From Cryptomeria japonica (lineage: Eukaryota; Streptophyta; Pinopsida; Cupressales; Cupressaceae): 64,000 nucleotides of DNA. Position numbers and translations under genes: made by a program. This document shows positions 35,458 to 47,470 of the stretch, piece by piece (positions within the stretch are counted from its first letter, which is position 1; every line of letters begins with the position of its first letter). The notes beneath the pieces are model-generated. The model was not told the origin of the DNA, did no database searches, and worked only from the letters and a program-made list of their open reading frames with translations. Location of the stretch: contig NC_081409.1 of assembly GCF_030272615.1 (NCBI RefSeq), positions 914,543,340-914,607,339 on the forward strand, written 5' to 3'.

Positions 35458-36668
35458 GTGCAAAATCGGGTTTTATCTCCGATTTTGCATCAATTTTTGG
35501 TCATTAAGTGTAAAATCGGGTTTTAACCCCAATTATTCACTTGGTAATCAATCTTAGATGTAAATTGGACCTATAGGTCCGACTTACACCTTGTTGGTCT
35601 ATCAAGTGCAAATCAGACCCATAGGTCTGATTTACACCTTTATTATGCACGATTTTGCAATTAGTGTTTTGAAGTGTTTGTTTCAAATAAGGTTTCTTTA
35701 CCCATTAATTCTCTGATTATAGCCCTAATTTTTCATTATCATTTTCTTGGAGGATTAAAGAGCTTGATTTTTCTCTAGCTTCATTCATAGAAATCGTGGT
35801 ATGTATCCATTTCTTAAAGCTTTAAGCTTTCAATTTTTATCTTGTCATGCCCTACTTTTGCATTAGTAGAGATCGGATTTGAAACATGATACATATCAAG
35901 AATTATCTTGATATGTATTGGATTACAAATCCGACTTGATTCTTATTTTCCAAGTTTTGTTTCATGGTGTGTGGCAGGCACACACCCCTTCCATCTTTAC
36001 CTTTCATTATTGTTCGCAGTGGTAATGATTGGGCAGGGGCATTACCCTAATCCTCACCGTAATCTATGACTGTGGTGGTGGTCAGGGTCGTATCCCAGTC
36101 TCACCCCTATGTTCTTCCTTTCATTGCAGTGATGGTGGTCGGGTATGTATCCCTGACACCCACCATTATCTTTGTAGTGATGGTGTTCGGGGTTACAAAC
36201 CCAACCACCACAAGATTCTGGTTTGAGCTATTTGCTAAGTGTCTGACGGGTTTACAACCCACCCGACACTATTTTTTATTTTTTTGTATAAGTGTCAGTC
36301 AGGGTTATAACCTCGTTTGACACGATTTAGTTTGTCTTTCCTTTTTGAAGTGTCGATCAGAGTTATAACCCCACCCGACACTCATCCATGGCTTTCCCTA
36401 TATATTAAGTGTAAATTAGACTTCTAAGTCCGATAGACACTTAACTCAGTTACATTAAACTAGTGTATATCAGAGTTACAACTCTGATTTGCACTACTTT
36501 GTGAGTATTTCCATAATGTAAATCAGAGTTATAACTCTGGTATACATTACTTTTTGATATTGATTTATATGAAGTGCAAATTGGATTTCTAAGTCTGATA
36601 TGCACTTGATCTTGATTTTACACTTATGTTTAAGAGCAAAGCGGACTTATAAGTCAGATTTGCACCGA
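35458..36668 (+). repeat. Regular array of about 16 diversified hairpins
   Basis: Imperfect palindromes of 30-38 bp start at about 35458, 35506, 35557 and 35604, then at 36018, 36070, 36130, 36179, 36237, 36290, 36348, 36407, 36461, 36515, 36571 and 36632. Within the two blocks the period is 47-61 bp. Each has the plan arm, short A/T centre, opposing arm. Centres read GGTTTTATCTCC, GGACCTATAGGTCC, GGGTTTACAACCC, AGAGTTATAACTCT or GGACTTATAAGTC. The unit at 35459-35489 has perfect 11-bp arms (TGCAAAATCGG/CCGATTTTGCA). Arms differ between units but mostly pair within a unit. Spacers are not conserved. The array precedes the broken ORF at 36781. Confidence 0.8.
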
Positions 36669-36780
36669 ATGCACACACATACAAATTGATGATTTTTGAT
36701 CAATCGATGGAATTTTCCTATCAAATGAAGATTTTTATGAAGGCTAATCATTTTTTAAAAAATGATCTTTTCATGTTGCA

Positions 36781-39700
36781 TTGCATCCATTGCACATGTC
36801 AGAACCCTCGCCAAGCAAAAAATCAGTGAAGTTCAAGAAGCAAGAAATACATCCAGTGTTTCCTTCTTCTTCTGTGACATCAAATATTGACAATATTAGG
36901 GACACCGAGATCAGTCATGTGTATCTCGATGAGTTCTTGAAGAGGGTGAAGTCACCACCAGTGTCTTACAAGATGGAGCCCACCATAAACAATGAAATTC
37001 ATCTGGTGGCCGCCTTTCCCATGTCGGCTCAAAATCCAGAATTTGTGTTGGCCCTTGCCAACTGATATGATCCTATGACCAAATTAGTAAAGGATGTTGA
37101 TGGAAAGAAAACACTCATTAAGCTTGATGAGGATTTCTTTGATATAATTTTCAAGTGTTCTCCTATAGATCAATATGCAGATATTGATATGCAATCAACA
37201 GTGGCTTATTTTGATAAGAATTCAGAGAAATGCATGAGAAATATGAATGATAATTGGCTAAAAATACCTAGGCCTACAATTTCTAGATGGCCAGAAACTC
37301 TTCCCCAAAACAACTTCATTGAAGAGGTCAATGATCTCATTACTCTTCTCAGTAGAGTAAAAGGCCTTCCAATACTTATCACAAATTGATGTACCGATAT
37401 ACTCATATCATCAGGCAGAATAAGAAGAAGATCTTCTGGGGAAAACAAATTGCAGATGCTCTATGTGAACAATTGACCAGGGTACCTACCACCTTGAAAT
37501 TCTATATGACTTCTTAAATCTTGTCTATGTAGCTACCTCATTGAAGCATTTTCCAGGTCTATCAACTACAGGTGACATGAGTCAGGTTCCTATTTACAAG
37601 TATTTCTCTCAATTAACTCTAAGAGAGTTTACACCATTTTAGGAGGGTAAATGATGCTTTCTTTGCTCATTACATGCATTTATTTAACAAGGAACTTAAG
37701 AGCAAAAGAGTGTCAGATGAAGCATGGAAGGTGGTGAGTGAATGCGGTTGCATTTTTCTTCAATTTCCTACCTTCACATATATCAGAATTGGATGTTTTG
37801 ATAGAGAACCCTTCATGCTCCCAAGGTATCCATCTGATAAGATCATCCTTATGGAGATGGCTCACCAAATGATTTCTATCCATGAGTGTCAATCTAGAGC
37901 TCATAAGACAGGTCTCAAGTTCTCCATCACTATAGGGAGATATTCCATCTACAAGGCCCATGTCATGGAGGAGGAGATGAGGACAGTAACTATGAGATTC
38001 TTTAAAGCCAGAAAGTTCTTCGAATATAGGGGCATGGAGAATAAGATTAAGAAGAACTATACCCATATCCATCAAATTGAAGATGTGTGAGTAGATTGCG
38101 GGACATAAGAAGATGTTCGAAGAATGGATTACTGTCGTTTGACAATAGAACAAATTGAAAATTTTGATCTTGCTAATGTTCCTAAAGAGCTTGAAGAAGA
38201 CGGTGATATCTTTCATCCTGTATATTAAATAAACAAAGTTGTTGGATTGCCTTTGCCTTTCATACAATGGTCTCAAAAAGAGAACACTTCTATAAGGGCC
38301 AGGTTTCAAAAGATCCTTGATAATACCACTGTTTGGCTGAACCTACATGGTGTACAGATGAAACCTTTCCAAACTGAGTCATTTGAAGATGATGAATCAA
38401 GCCCTAAGGGAAAGACTTTTGAATTAAGAGCCAAGAATAGGCAAGATCATGCGACTCCTAAGGGTTCTAAATTCAAATTCACTAGTGGAAAGGGTAAAGC
38501 TCAAGGTGAGTCTTCAACTCAAGAGACTCAAGTTCATGATGAAGTTGAAGGAGAAGAGGAAGAAAATGAAGATGAACAACTCCAAGGAGAAGATGAACCA
38601 AAGAATGAATAGGAACAAGAGGAAGGAGAATTTGATGAGGGATTGCCTGAAATCCCAAGTACTTCCCAGTCTCAAGAGACATATGAAGGTATTCCTCCTG
38701 CATCATGTGATATCACAGGTACTAATTTAGTCTCTGTTACTAATGCTATTTCTTTGGGTTCCAATGTGTCATTTCCTTCACAAGCTCCTGAAATACATGT
38801 TATTCCTTCCACCTCCACAAGTGAATCAACCCTAGATACACCTCATGATAAACTTGATACCGTGTTCCATCCTAATTTGTCTGAGGTTACTTCTTCCATG
38901 TTGGAAGATTTTGAAAGTTTTATGTCAGAAATCCAAGTTCCTCCACAGGTTTCTACCATCTCAAATACACTTGCCATTGTTACTTTCTCTTCACCCATTG
39001 TTACTACTAGTGTTCAATCACATGAGTTGGCTACACAAGTTTTGACTGTTGGAGTAGAAGATTCATCATTGCCACCTTGGCTAGTATCTAAGACTCCCAA
39101 GAGGAAGAAGCAAGACGTATCTCTAGATGATTTGATTTTAATCAATTGGTGCCTGTTAAGCCCAAAGGTAAGAAAAAGGCTAAAACTTTATCTAGGTTGA
39201 AGATAGATGAATCAAAGAATAAGTACGTAGAAGTAGCTATTCCTCCTTCAGATACATATCTTGATAAAGTGTAGCCTATTGATTATGTTATCAAAAGAAT
39301 TGATTTGGGTAAACAAACACAAGATGAAATAGTTGAAGATGCTCAAGCTTCTTTCTAGCATCTTATGGCCATGTTCAATGAAGAACGTGTAAAGAAAGAC
39401 AAGTTAAAGAAACAGGTTGATCAGCTCACAAAAGTTTTGATCAAAATTACCAAATCATCAGAGGTAATTGAGTCGGTCACTTCTTCCATGGATGAGCAAG
39501 TTGTTAAACAAGCTGAACAGGTAAATTCTCAAGGGAGAACAATGGGCGAATGGATGCATAGATTGTTGAGTCAAGGAACTCACCTTCTATGTTCAACAGT
39601 TACTCTTGTCAGCAACTTGGAGGAGATAAAGGTTGAAATTGATAAGACTTTTTATTTATTTTCAAATGAATTAGAAATTCATGAAAAGGACTTCGACTCT

Positions 39701-40231
39701 TGGTTGAAGTTAGAAGATTTTCAGTTGGATGTTCTAGTTGATAATGGAGTGATCCCATCAAGGGATATATACATTGAATAGCAGGAAATACTAGAACATC
39801 AAATGAACACACTTTAGGTGCTTATCGAAGATTTGAGGAAAGCACAAAAAGAATGTAATGATAAAGGAAAAGACATCATCGAAAAGATTCCATATCTTCC
39901 TTGCATTTTACTTGACGAGAACTAGAAGCCTCTTCATGAAGATGGCATCATCAAAGTTTTCAGTTTGCTAATTGGTGAAGAGGTTGATAAGAAAGCTTTC
40001 TCATTATCCTCTATTAATAAGGTGGTGGATATCCAAGTGAATTTGGAGGATCTAGCCTCGCTTTTGAAGAAGCACAAGAAATGCTACACGAGCCTCGAAG
40101 ATTCTATCACCCGGGTCAAGGTCATCACAAGTCACACTAAAGGACCTGATCAAGAACAAATGAAAGTAACTTTGAAAAAGTTCGAGGAATTTATGAAGCG
40201 GGATCAGAATGGAGTGTCTAGTGACACTTAG
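36781..40231 (+). pseudogene. Broken ORF of a pol-less retroelement-like unit
   Basis: A chain of plus-strand pieces (36781-37065, 37075-37389, 37674-38090, 38247-38612, 38643-39200, 39365-39781, 39965-40231) reads as one former protein of about 1100 residues. It starts MSEPSPSKKSVKFKKQ. A folded-looking part follows, with YDPMTKLVKDVDGKKTLIKL and WLKIPRPTISRWPETLPQ. Next comes a Lys/Glu-rich acidic stretch (38400-38610), a Ser/Thr/Pro-rich stretch (38640-39070), and a helical Lys/Glu/Leu part likely to form coiled coils (39365-40200). No zinc knuckle, protease, RT or integrase was seen. I do not recognise the family; a gag-like or accessory protein of a non-autonomous LTR element is an inference. 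Several stops and frame changes break it. Confidence 0.6.
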
Positions 40232-40259
40232 TAATTTTCATAGTAGATGCATTTTTTAA

Positions 40260-41440
40260 TAAGATATTGACACCTTAAGTGTCAATTTTGCATTTAGTTT
40301 TTGCACTTACGCAATGCACGTGTCCTAAGTCAAATCAAACTCTACCTTTGACTTGGTCACAAATTAGTTGTAGTTTTCCTAGTTTTATGTTGCACCTCTC
40401 TCCTATATTTATGAGGTTGCTCATTATAATTTGCTTCTATTATCTTTAATCTATATGTTGAAACTTTGCCGAAGTGAAGAGCAAAAGTGAAACTTTGTGT
40501 TCCTCTTGTAATTTTGCAAATTTGATGAAATAAGAAGAAAGTTTTGGCATCTAGACTTTGTGTTGGATTCATTTGTGTCTATGGTGAGAGTGTTCTTATG
40601 TCATTTTCATTGTAAATTCTTATTTACTCAAGTAAAGGTGTGTTGAGAGAATATCATTAAAGTGTAGAGGCAATTGTTAACTTGTGAACTTTGTGTCATA
40701 TCTTGACTATTGTTGTTAGAATAAGGAATTGGTGATCGTAATATCATTTTGAAGACTTTGTGCTTCATTTTGGTATTTTCAAGTTAAAAATAGCTAATTT
40801 ATATATTAAGGTTTCACTTTGAAGACTTTGTGCTTGACTGTGTAATCTTGGAAAAGGAAACAGTAACTTGAAGACTTTGAGTTTCATATTATTATTTCAC
40901 AAAAGCATTATCAAAGGTGAAGTTAAGAATCATTTTAAAGACTTTGAGCTTTATTTTGATTTTCTTGGTTAACTCTTTGGATTACAGAAGAATTTGTAAA
41001 AAGGTTGATAGGACGAGAGTGAATTTAAGACTTTGAGCTTAAGCACTCTTTCCAGTCCCAGAGAAGCAACAGAGAACTTTGCGCCTTTATGGACACTTTG
41101 CTTCTTTTCTTATATATATTATATTGTTCTTGCTTTCCAAGTTAATTTGTAACAAAGAAATTGTAAGAATTATTGCTACTCTATATTGTAAATTCTTTCC
41201 TGAAAAGAGAGGAAGGGAAAAACATCTATCTTGAAAAAAGAGGATAGGATGATGTACCGCCCATGTTAGAATAGGAATTAGAAATTTATATCTTATTTTA
41301 CTAGAATAGAGTAGTGAATCACAAGGGGAGCCTTACCTTAATAATTAGGAGAGATTTAATCTCGTGTTGTTGTGGTTGAAACCACAATTTTGTACTCTTC
41401 TTGAGTTAACAAAATTTTCAACCAACAAATTTTCATTTTT
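40260..41440 (+). repeat. Periodic 'GACTTTGTGCTT' repeats, LTR-like tail
   Basis: Variants of gaagactttgtgcttcat occur near 40452, 40489, 40548, 40685, 40752, 40820, 40872, 40937, 41027 and 41073, mostly 37-90 bp apart. The stretch opens with a perfect palindrome, TTGACAC-cttaa-GTGTCAA (about 40270). It ends near agttaacaaaattttcaacc (41402). No frame is open. The position after the broken ORF suggests the 3' LTR of the same unit, but no matching 5' copy was found. Confidence 0.6.
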
Positions 41441-41870
41441 ATTAAGTTTTTGCATTATTGTTACTTGATTCTCATTTTAATGTGAAACCCATTATATCCT
41501 ATATAGATACCAAAATATGGTTATAGACTTTTATGATTATTGTCTAATATATGTCTATAGTTGAATTGCAAATTCTATTTTATGTGTGGTTATATCAAGT
41601 TAAGGAATAATTATGCTAACACTAGGAAAGACATTGTGATGCCTACATAAATAATTGTGTTAGATTATGTAATTTTGAGTATGTGAATGCTACCTAATGA
41701 AAGGAAAAGCTCTTATGATGTAAATTTTTATGTTGTTATTGTTATCTTGGGACCACAATCCAAGAATGTGTGGGCAAGGAAGTTGGGAAAATGGCAAAGA
41801 GTTTCTTAGGGTTTTGAAATAGAAAAAATGCATTTAATTATTAAAAAATATAGTATTACTCCATTAACAT
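41441..41870. other. No recognisable feature
   Basis: AT-rich flank of the LINE insertion. It ends with the target-site sequence at 41871-41888. Confidence 0.4.
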
Positions 41871-42457
41871 AGAATTATTTGGAAAGAAATACTATCTATT
41901 GTGAATCCTCCTTATGGTTTGGACATTTCGAACTTCATGATGTTATGTAGAGATTTGATTACCGATCACATTTCGATAGGGAGCGGTAGAAAAGAGACAC
42001 TCTGGTTAGACTCATGGAACAAATACAGGCCATTGTCTAACATTCCTAAATTGGCTGGAGCTAGAGAAGTCACAACTCTGGTCTATGGGGAAAAGGTGAT
42101 TGATTATTTAGAGATTTCCCAGAATGGAGGCATGATGGATTTCAAATGGAAATATTTTAATATGCTTGATTCAATGAGCAAAGATACTTTGACGAAAGAG
42201 TTAGAACAATGTCACATTGTGGTAGGGAATGCAAAAGACCAAATCATTTGGTGTGCAGCGAAATTTGGGAACTACTCCCTAAAATTAAGATATGAAATCT
42301 CAGTCCAAGAGATGGAATAGTGCTCGTGGCAATATGAGTTGGGCTGAAATTCAAACATCCTTCCAAAGGCAAGTGTCTTTGCTTGGTTATTTGTACAAAG
42401 TAAGACTTTGACATTTGATAGATTGTTGAGGCTGGGCAAAATGGGTTCGCTCAGGTG

Positions 42458-43160
42458 TGTAGAAATTCTATTGCAGTCACTGATTATTAATCTCCTATCT
42501 CATAAAAATTATTTAACTGCTGAAAATAAATTTACAGCTGAATATCGAAAAATAACACAACTGCAACTTCACTAAAAATACGGAAAGAAATAAGCAACAC
42601 AAGGACACAATATTTTTGGACAATCGTCCTTGGAAAAACCCCTAAGGGAAAACCAGTTCTACAAATGGAAAATATATTAATCTTCAGCAATATAAGAATT
42701 ACAAAAGAATTCCTTGCCTCTTACTGGTAGAACTCTGACAAACTCCTAATATCTCCTGCTGATATCCTCCACTGCTATATCAACGCTATCACTGCGCCTC
42801 TTGCTAACACTGCAAGACTATTTGCTATCACTGCAAATTCTTCTCAAAACTTCTTATTTTCCAAATGACCCATGACCCCTTTTTATACTACTTGTTGGAA
42901 AACCAACGACCAATATTAATTCAAACCAACGGCTGAGATTAAGACAACTCAATAACCAATTGCTAATTTTGGCTATGAGGTGTCACCTAAAAAGAGCCAC
43001 TATTAAATAACAATTGTTTTTATCCTAACAATACTTGTTTGACAAAAACAACCATTTTCTAATTCTAGGCCAGGACGAACAGCTGTCCAAAACTACCCAT
43101 AACTAATGCTGTTATTTCTGGGTAAGGACGAACAGCTGTCCAAACTACCCATAATTAACA
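42458..43160 (-). repeat. 3' LTR of the Copia element
   Basis: Plus-strand ends are TGTAGAAATTC and ATAATTAACA. Near the right end a palindromic phrase, GGACGAACAGCTGTCC, occurs twice (43073 and 43126 areas). Confidence 0.95.
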
Positions 43161-43172
43161 CTCCCTCTTAGC
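43161..43172 (-). promoter_or_regulatory. Polypurine tract of the Copia element
   Basis: On the minus strand GCTAAGAGGGAG lies directly before the LTR start TGTTAATTATGG. Confidence 0.8.
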
Positions 43173-46100
43173 GAGGAAGCTGTTCTGCACGACACCCATC
43201 TTATCTCTAAAGAAGATGAATTTTGCCTTCCCCAATGCCTTTGTTAGAATGTCTGCTACCTGCTCCTCTGTAGGTATGTACTGTAGCGGTGGGGTCAGAA
43301 GAAGCTCGCTGCCGGAGAGAAGGAAGGACGGTGCTAAAGAAAGGTTTGGAATCAGGGGCGGGATGAGGAAGGAACAAGGTGAGACGAGAAGACCGGTTGG
43401 GGAGGAAAAAAGAGAGGCGAAAGCTCTCGCATCATAGCTAAACAATCCCCCTCTGTACACAATCCCTGATGAAGTGATACCTGATGTCTATATGTTTCGA
43501 TCTATCGTGAAACACTGGATTCTCAGTCAACTTGATGCAACTCTGATTGTCGCAGTGTATCACCATAGTCTCAACCTTCTGACCAAACAAGGCTACTAGC
43601 AACTTCCGAAGCTATATAGCTTCACACGTCGCCATGATGGCTGCTATGTATTCTGCTTCTGATGAACTCAAGGCCACAGATTTTTGCTTCCTGCTGAACC
43701 AAGAAACAACTCCTGATCCCAAGCTGAAACAACATCCTGAAGTACTCCTTTTGTCCGTTGTACTGCCTACCCAATCTGCATCAGTATAGCCTATCAACTT
43801 GATACCTTCACCTTGAACATATCTGATCCCGTACTCAACTATACCATGAAGATAACGCAACACATGCTTAGCCGCCGTCCAATGCACTCTCTTTGGCTCT
43901 ACCATGAACTGACTAAGAGAGTTTACTGCAAAGGCTATATCTGGCCTGGTGTTGACCAAATACATGAGCGAACCAATCAGTTGCCTGTATAGGGTGGGAT
44001 CAACATCCTTTTCCTTGGATGCATCTACCTTCCTCCAATTAGTGATCATGGGTGTAGACATGGCTTTGCAATCTTCCATCTTGAATCTCTTCAAGATTTC
44101 AATGCAATATTTCCCTTGACCAAGGAAAATCTCTCCATCAGTCTGCCACACCTCCATGCCTAGAAAGTAGTGCATAAGTCCCAAATTCTTCATCTCAAAC
44201 TCTTCTGCAAGGTCCCTCTTGCAATCCTCTATGAGTCCTAGCGCACCAGTAAGAAACAAGTCATCCACATATAGAACAAGAATGAGAACCTCACCCCCAA
44301 CCACCAAGTAGTAGAGGTTCGCATCAGCCTCACTCTTCACAAAGCCCATTTCCTGCAAGTATGTATCAATGCACTCATACCACGCTCTGGGAGCCTACTT
44401 GAGTCCGTATAAGGCTTTCTTTAATCTGCACACGTGGGTCTCTTTGCTGTGTGCTACAAAGCCTTCTAGTTGTTCTATGTATACCTCCTCCTTCAATTCT
44501 CCATTAAGGAATGCTGTCTTGACATCCATTTGATGGATCTGCCATCCCATCTGTGTTGCAAATGAGATTACAGCTCGTATAGAAGTATACCTGGCCACAG
44601 GAGCAAATGTCTCCTCATAGTCTATTCCCTCCTTCTGAGAGAACCCCTTGGCCACAAACCTCACCTTATATTTCTCGATGCTACCATCTGCACCATGCTT
44701 TATCTTGAAGATCCAGCGCGATCCAACTACTGCTCTATCAGTTGGTCTAGGCACTATCTCCCATACATCATTCTGCATTATTGAGTTATATTCCTCAACC
44801 ATAGCATCTCGCCATACCTGATGCTTTGCAGCTTCCTGATAGCTGGAAGGTTCACTATCTACCAACTGGCTGACTAATGCCACATAGTCATTGAACTTGG
44901 CTGGTTGTCTCCTCTGTCTTGTACTCTTCCTAGGAGCTCCCACAGACTCTTGAGTATCCCTTTGTATGTCTTGAACCTCATGGTTCCTACTGCCAACTGT
45001 AGAGGATGAAATATCAACCTCTATATCATCTAGATGCATATCCTGCTGCACCAGTTGCTCCATACTCTGTGAATCTTCACTACTTGAGTCTATGCTTGTA
45101 CTAGTAACTGTACTTGAGCTTTGCTGTCCTTGACTTGGACTTGGAACTTTCGTTGGCTACTCACTCTGATCATCTGCTGGCAAATCTCTGGATCTTCTAA
45201 ATGCCTTGTCCTCCATGAACTTGACATCGCGTCTGACAATAATTCTTCTGGTCCCTGGAATGAACATCCTATATGCCTTTGAAGTTTCACTATACCCAAC
45301 AAAGTACCCCTTCTCTGCAGTCTGATCTAACTTGGTACGTGTGTCTCCAGGAATAAGGCAATATGCCAAACTCCCAAATATCTTGAAGTGACCAACATCT
45401 GGCTTCTTCCCCATGAAAGCCTCCTCTGGTGTTATTTTCCCTAGTACCTTGTGTGGAACCCTATTCTGAATGTAGACTGTTGTACTACATGCTTATGCCC
45501 ATAAGTAGCGGGGCATGTCCTGGTCATGTAGCATAGCCCTTGCTGCCTTTGAAATAGAATGGTTCTTCCTCTCAGCAACTCCATTCTGTTGTGGATTGTA
45601 AGGAACAGTCCACTCTCTCTTGATTCCTTCTTTGGTACAGAAATCTTGGAAGTCATTTCCTTTGTACTCGCCTCCATTGTCTGACTGAAGAACCTTTATC
45701 TTCCTTCCTGTTGAGTTCTCCACAAGAGCCTTGAACTCTTGGAAGCGACTGAAAACCTCATCCTTGGTCTTCAAGAAGTATATCCAGGTCTTCCTGGAGA
45801 AATCATCAATAAAGGTAACATAATACTCATATCCTCTGAGAGACTTTGTCGACATTGGTCCACATACATCTGAATGTACTAGATCAAGAACACCCGTAGA
45901 TCTGGTGTCACTCCTTGGAAAAGATGCTTTTGCAAACTTTCCCAACACACATCCCTTACATACATCATCATGCTCTGTGCTCACCTCTGGAACACCTGTC
46001 ACCGTCTCACGAAGCAATCTAAGTGCTCCATGATGAATATGGCCCATCCTCCTATGCCATAGCTCCTATGCCATAGCTCTCCAAGTTCTCTAGGGTTACT

Positions 46101-47366
46101 GCTGCTCATGAGTGCCTTAGGAGTATCAAACTGCAACCTATAAAGGCGACCACTCCTAACTCCAATAGATATGGGTGATTTCCAATCTTTATGCTTAATC
46201 AAAACATGCATCCCTCTAAAGAGAACATTATACCCTTTATCCTGAAGGACAAATACAGAAACCAAATTCATACCTAAGCCTGGCACATGCAACACATCAT
46301 GAAGAGGAATTACCTTTCCATTCTCCCTCTGAAGCTGAACAGTCCCTTTCCCAACTGAGTTGAGCTTGGACAAGTTCCCCATAGAGATCTGGATTCTAGT
46401 GTTCTCCTCCTTGTAGCTGGAGAAGTACTCTCGAACTCCTGTCATATGAAATGACGCCCCACTGTCTATATACCAGACACTCTGTGAGGTTGAGCTAATC
46501 ATACAGGCTATGAGTGCAAACTCATCCTCCAATCTACTAGAGAGCTCCTCTGCACTTGCTGAAGCTGCCACTTGGTTCTTTCCCTTCTTATCTTTCTTCC
46601 TTTGTGGGCAATCGCTGACATAGTGGCCAAACTCGTGACAACCAAAGCACTTGACCTTAGATAGGTCCTTCTTCTTCTTTTCAATTTGTGAATTTGCTCC
46701 TTTGCTAGATCCCTTCTTTGTTTTCCCCTTTCCCGCTAGGGCAACATTTTCTTGTTCTACCTCACTTTTCTGACTCTTATTGTTGGCTCCATTGACAAGG
46801 CTTAGTCTAAGCTCCTCCTGAGTGAAATCACTCCAAAGTCAATCCCAACTTGGTAAGGTGTCTCGTCCATTAATAACTTGAACAAAGACATCCCACTGCT
46901 TAGAAAACCCATTTAGGGCTATTCTTACTAGCTCGTCTTCATTTGGCTTATCTCCAACAGCTGCTAACTCGTCCTTGACAAGTCTAAGCCTGGTGAGGTA
47001 ACTTGTAACATCTTCTCCCTTGTTCATCCGGGTATTCCTCAATTTTTCTCTGAGAATCAGCTTCCGGTTAGTGGTAGCATTCTGGTACAGATTCAGAATG
47101 ACGTCCCACATCTTCTTCGTTGTATCTAACTCTGCGATATGTGGAACAACATGGTCCTTGACACCATCAAGGATTATCCTCCTCGCCTTGGCATCATCCT
47201 TCTTGTATGCTGCAAGTTGTACTGGATCTGTAGGTACAGCTACAGTACTGGTAACATATTCCTTGATACCATTCTCTTCCAGCAATAAAGAAATTCTGGC
47301 TTTCCAGACACCAAAATTTGAGGCACCATCCAATCTGTCCTGATCTCTCAAACCTGCTGAGGCCAT
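43173..47366 (-). pseudogene. Copia gag-pol polyprotein, interrupted
   Basis: Gag starts at the ATG at 47366 (MASAGLRDQDRLDGASNFGVW). A zinc knuckle CFGCHEFGHYVSDC lies near 46650. The protease is WYIDSGASFHM (46470). The integrase has CKGC, DVCGPM, SDNGGEYKG and PYNPQQNGVAERKN (45560-45990). RT has [23 protein letters not shown] and YVDDLFLTG (44260-44740). RNase H has YTDADWVGS and SSSEAEYIAA (43640-43790). Breaks: stops near 46840, 45480, 45160, 44395 and 43610; a 14-bp tandem duplication (46051-46078) that shifts the frame before the integrase; and a 147-bp insert (43288-43434). At least four of the stops fit C-to-T changes of CAG, CGA or TGG. Not functional. Confidence 0.95.
43288..43434. 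mobile_element. 147-bp GC-rich insert in RNase H
   Basis: The Copia motif VQRGIV-QLQYIPTEEQ is split by 147 bp of foreign, distinctly GC-richer sequence. TAGC stands at both edges (43284-43287 and 43435-43438), a possible 4-bp target duplication. Insert plus duplication is 151 bp, and the frame shifts by one, as observed. No terminal inverted repeat, A tail or polymerase III box is seen. Its source is unknown: filler DNA from break repair or a short non-autonomous element. Confidence 0.75.
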
Positions 47367-47458
47367 CTCAAAGAAATAAAGGAAAACAATAACTCGAAAG
47401 AGGTCAAACTCAAATTTCTTTCCTTTGCTTAGGGTAAACCTTTTCTACCCTCAACAAA

Positions 47459-47470
47459 GCTCTGATACCA
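47459..47470 (-). promoter_or_regulatory. Copia primer-binding site
   Basis: On the minus strand TGGTATCAGAGC directly follows the 5' LTR. It is the exact 12-base initiator-methionine tRNA site. Confidence 0.93.

Noticed and set aside
35458-36668. CRISPR-like array (regular repeats and spacers)
   Set aside because: The repeats are not conserved in sequence, only self-pairing; spacers are short and uneven; no cas-like gene is near; the setting is a plant nuclear genome.
37713-38309. 198-codon minus-strand frame
   Set aside because: It is the shadow of the plus-strand broken ORF, whose pieces continue on both sides with consistent composition.
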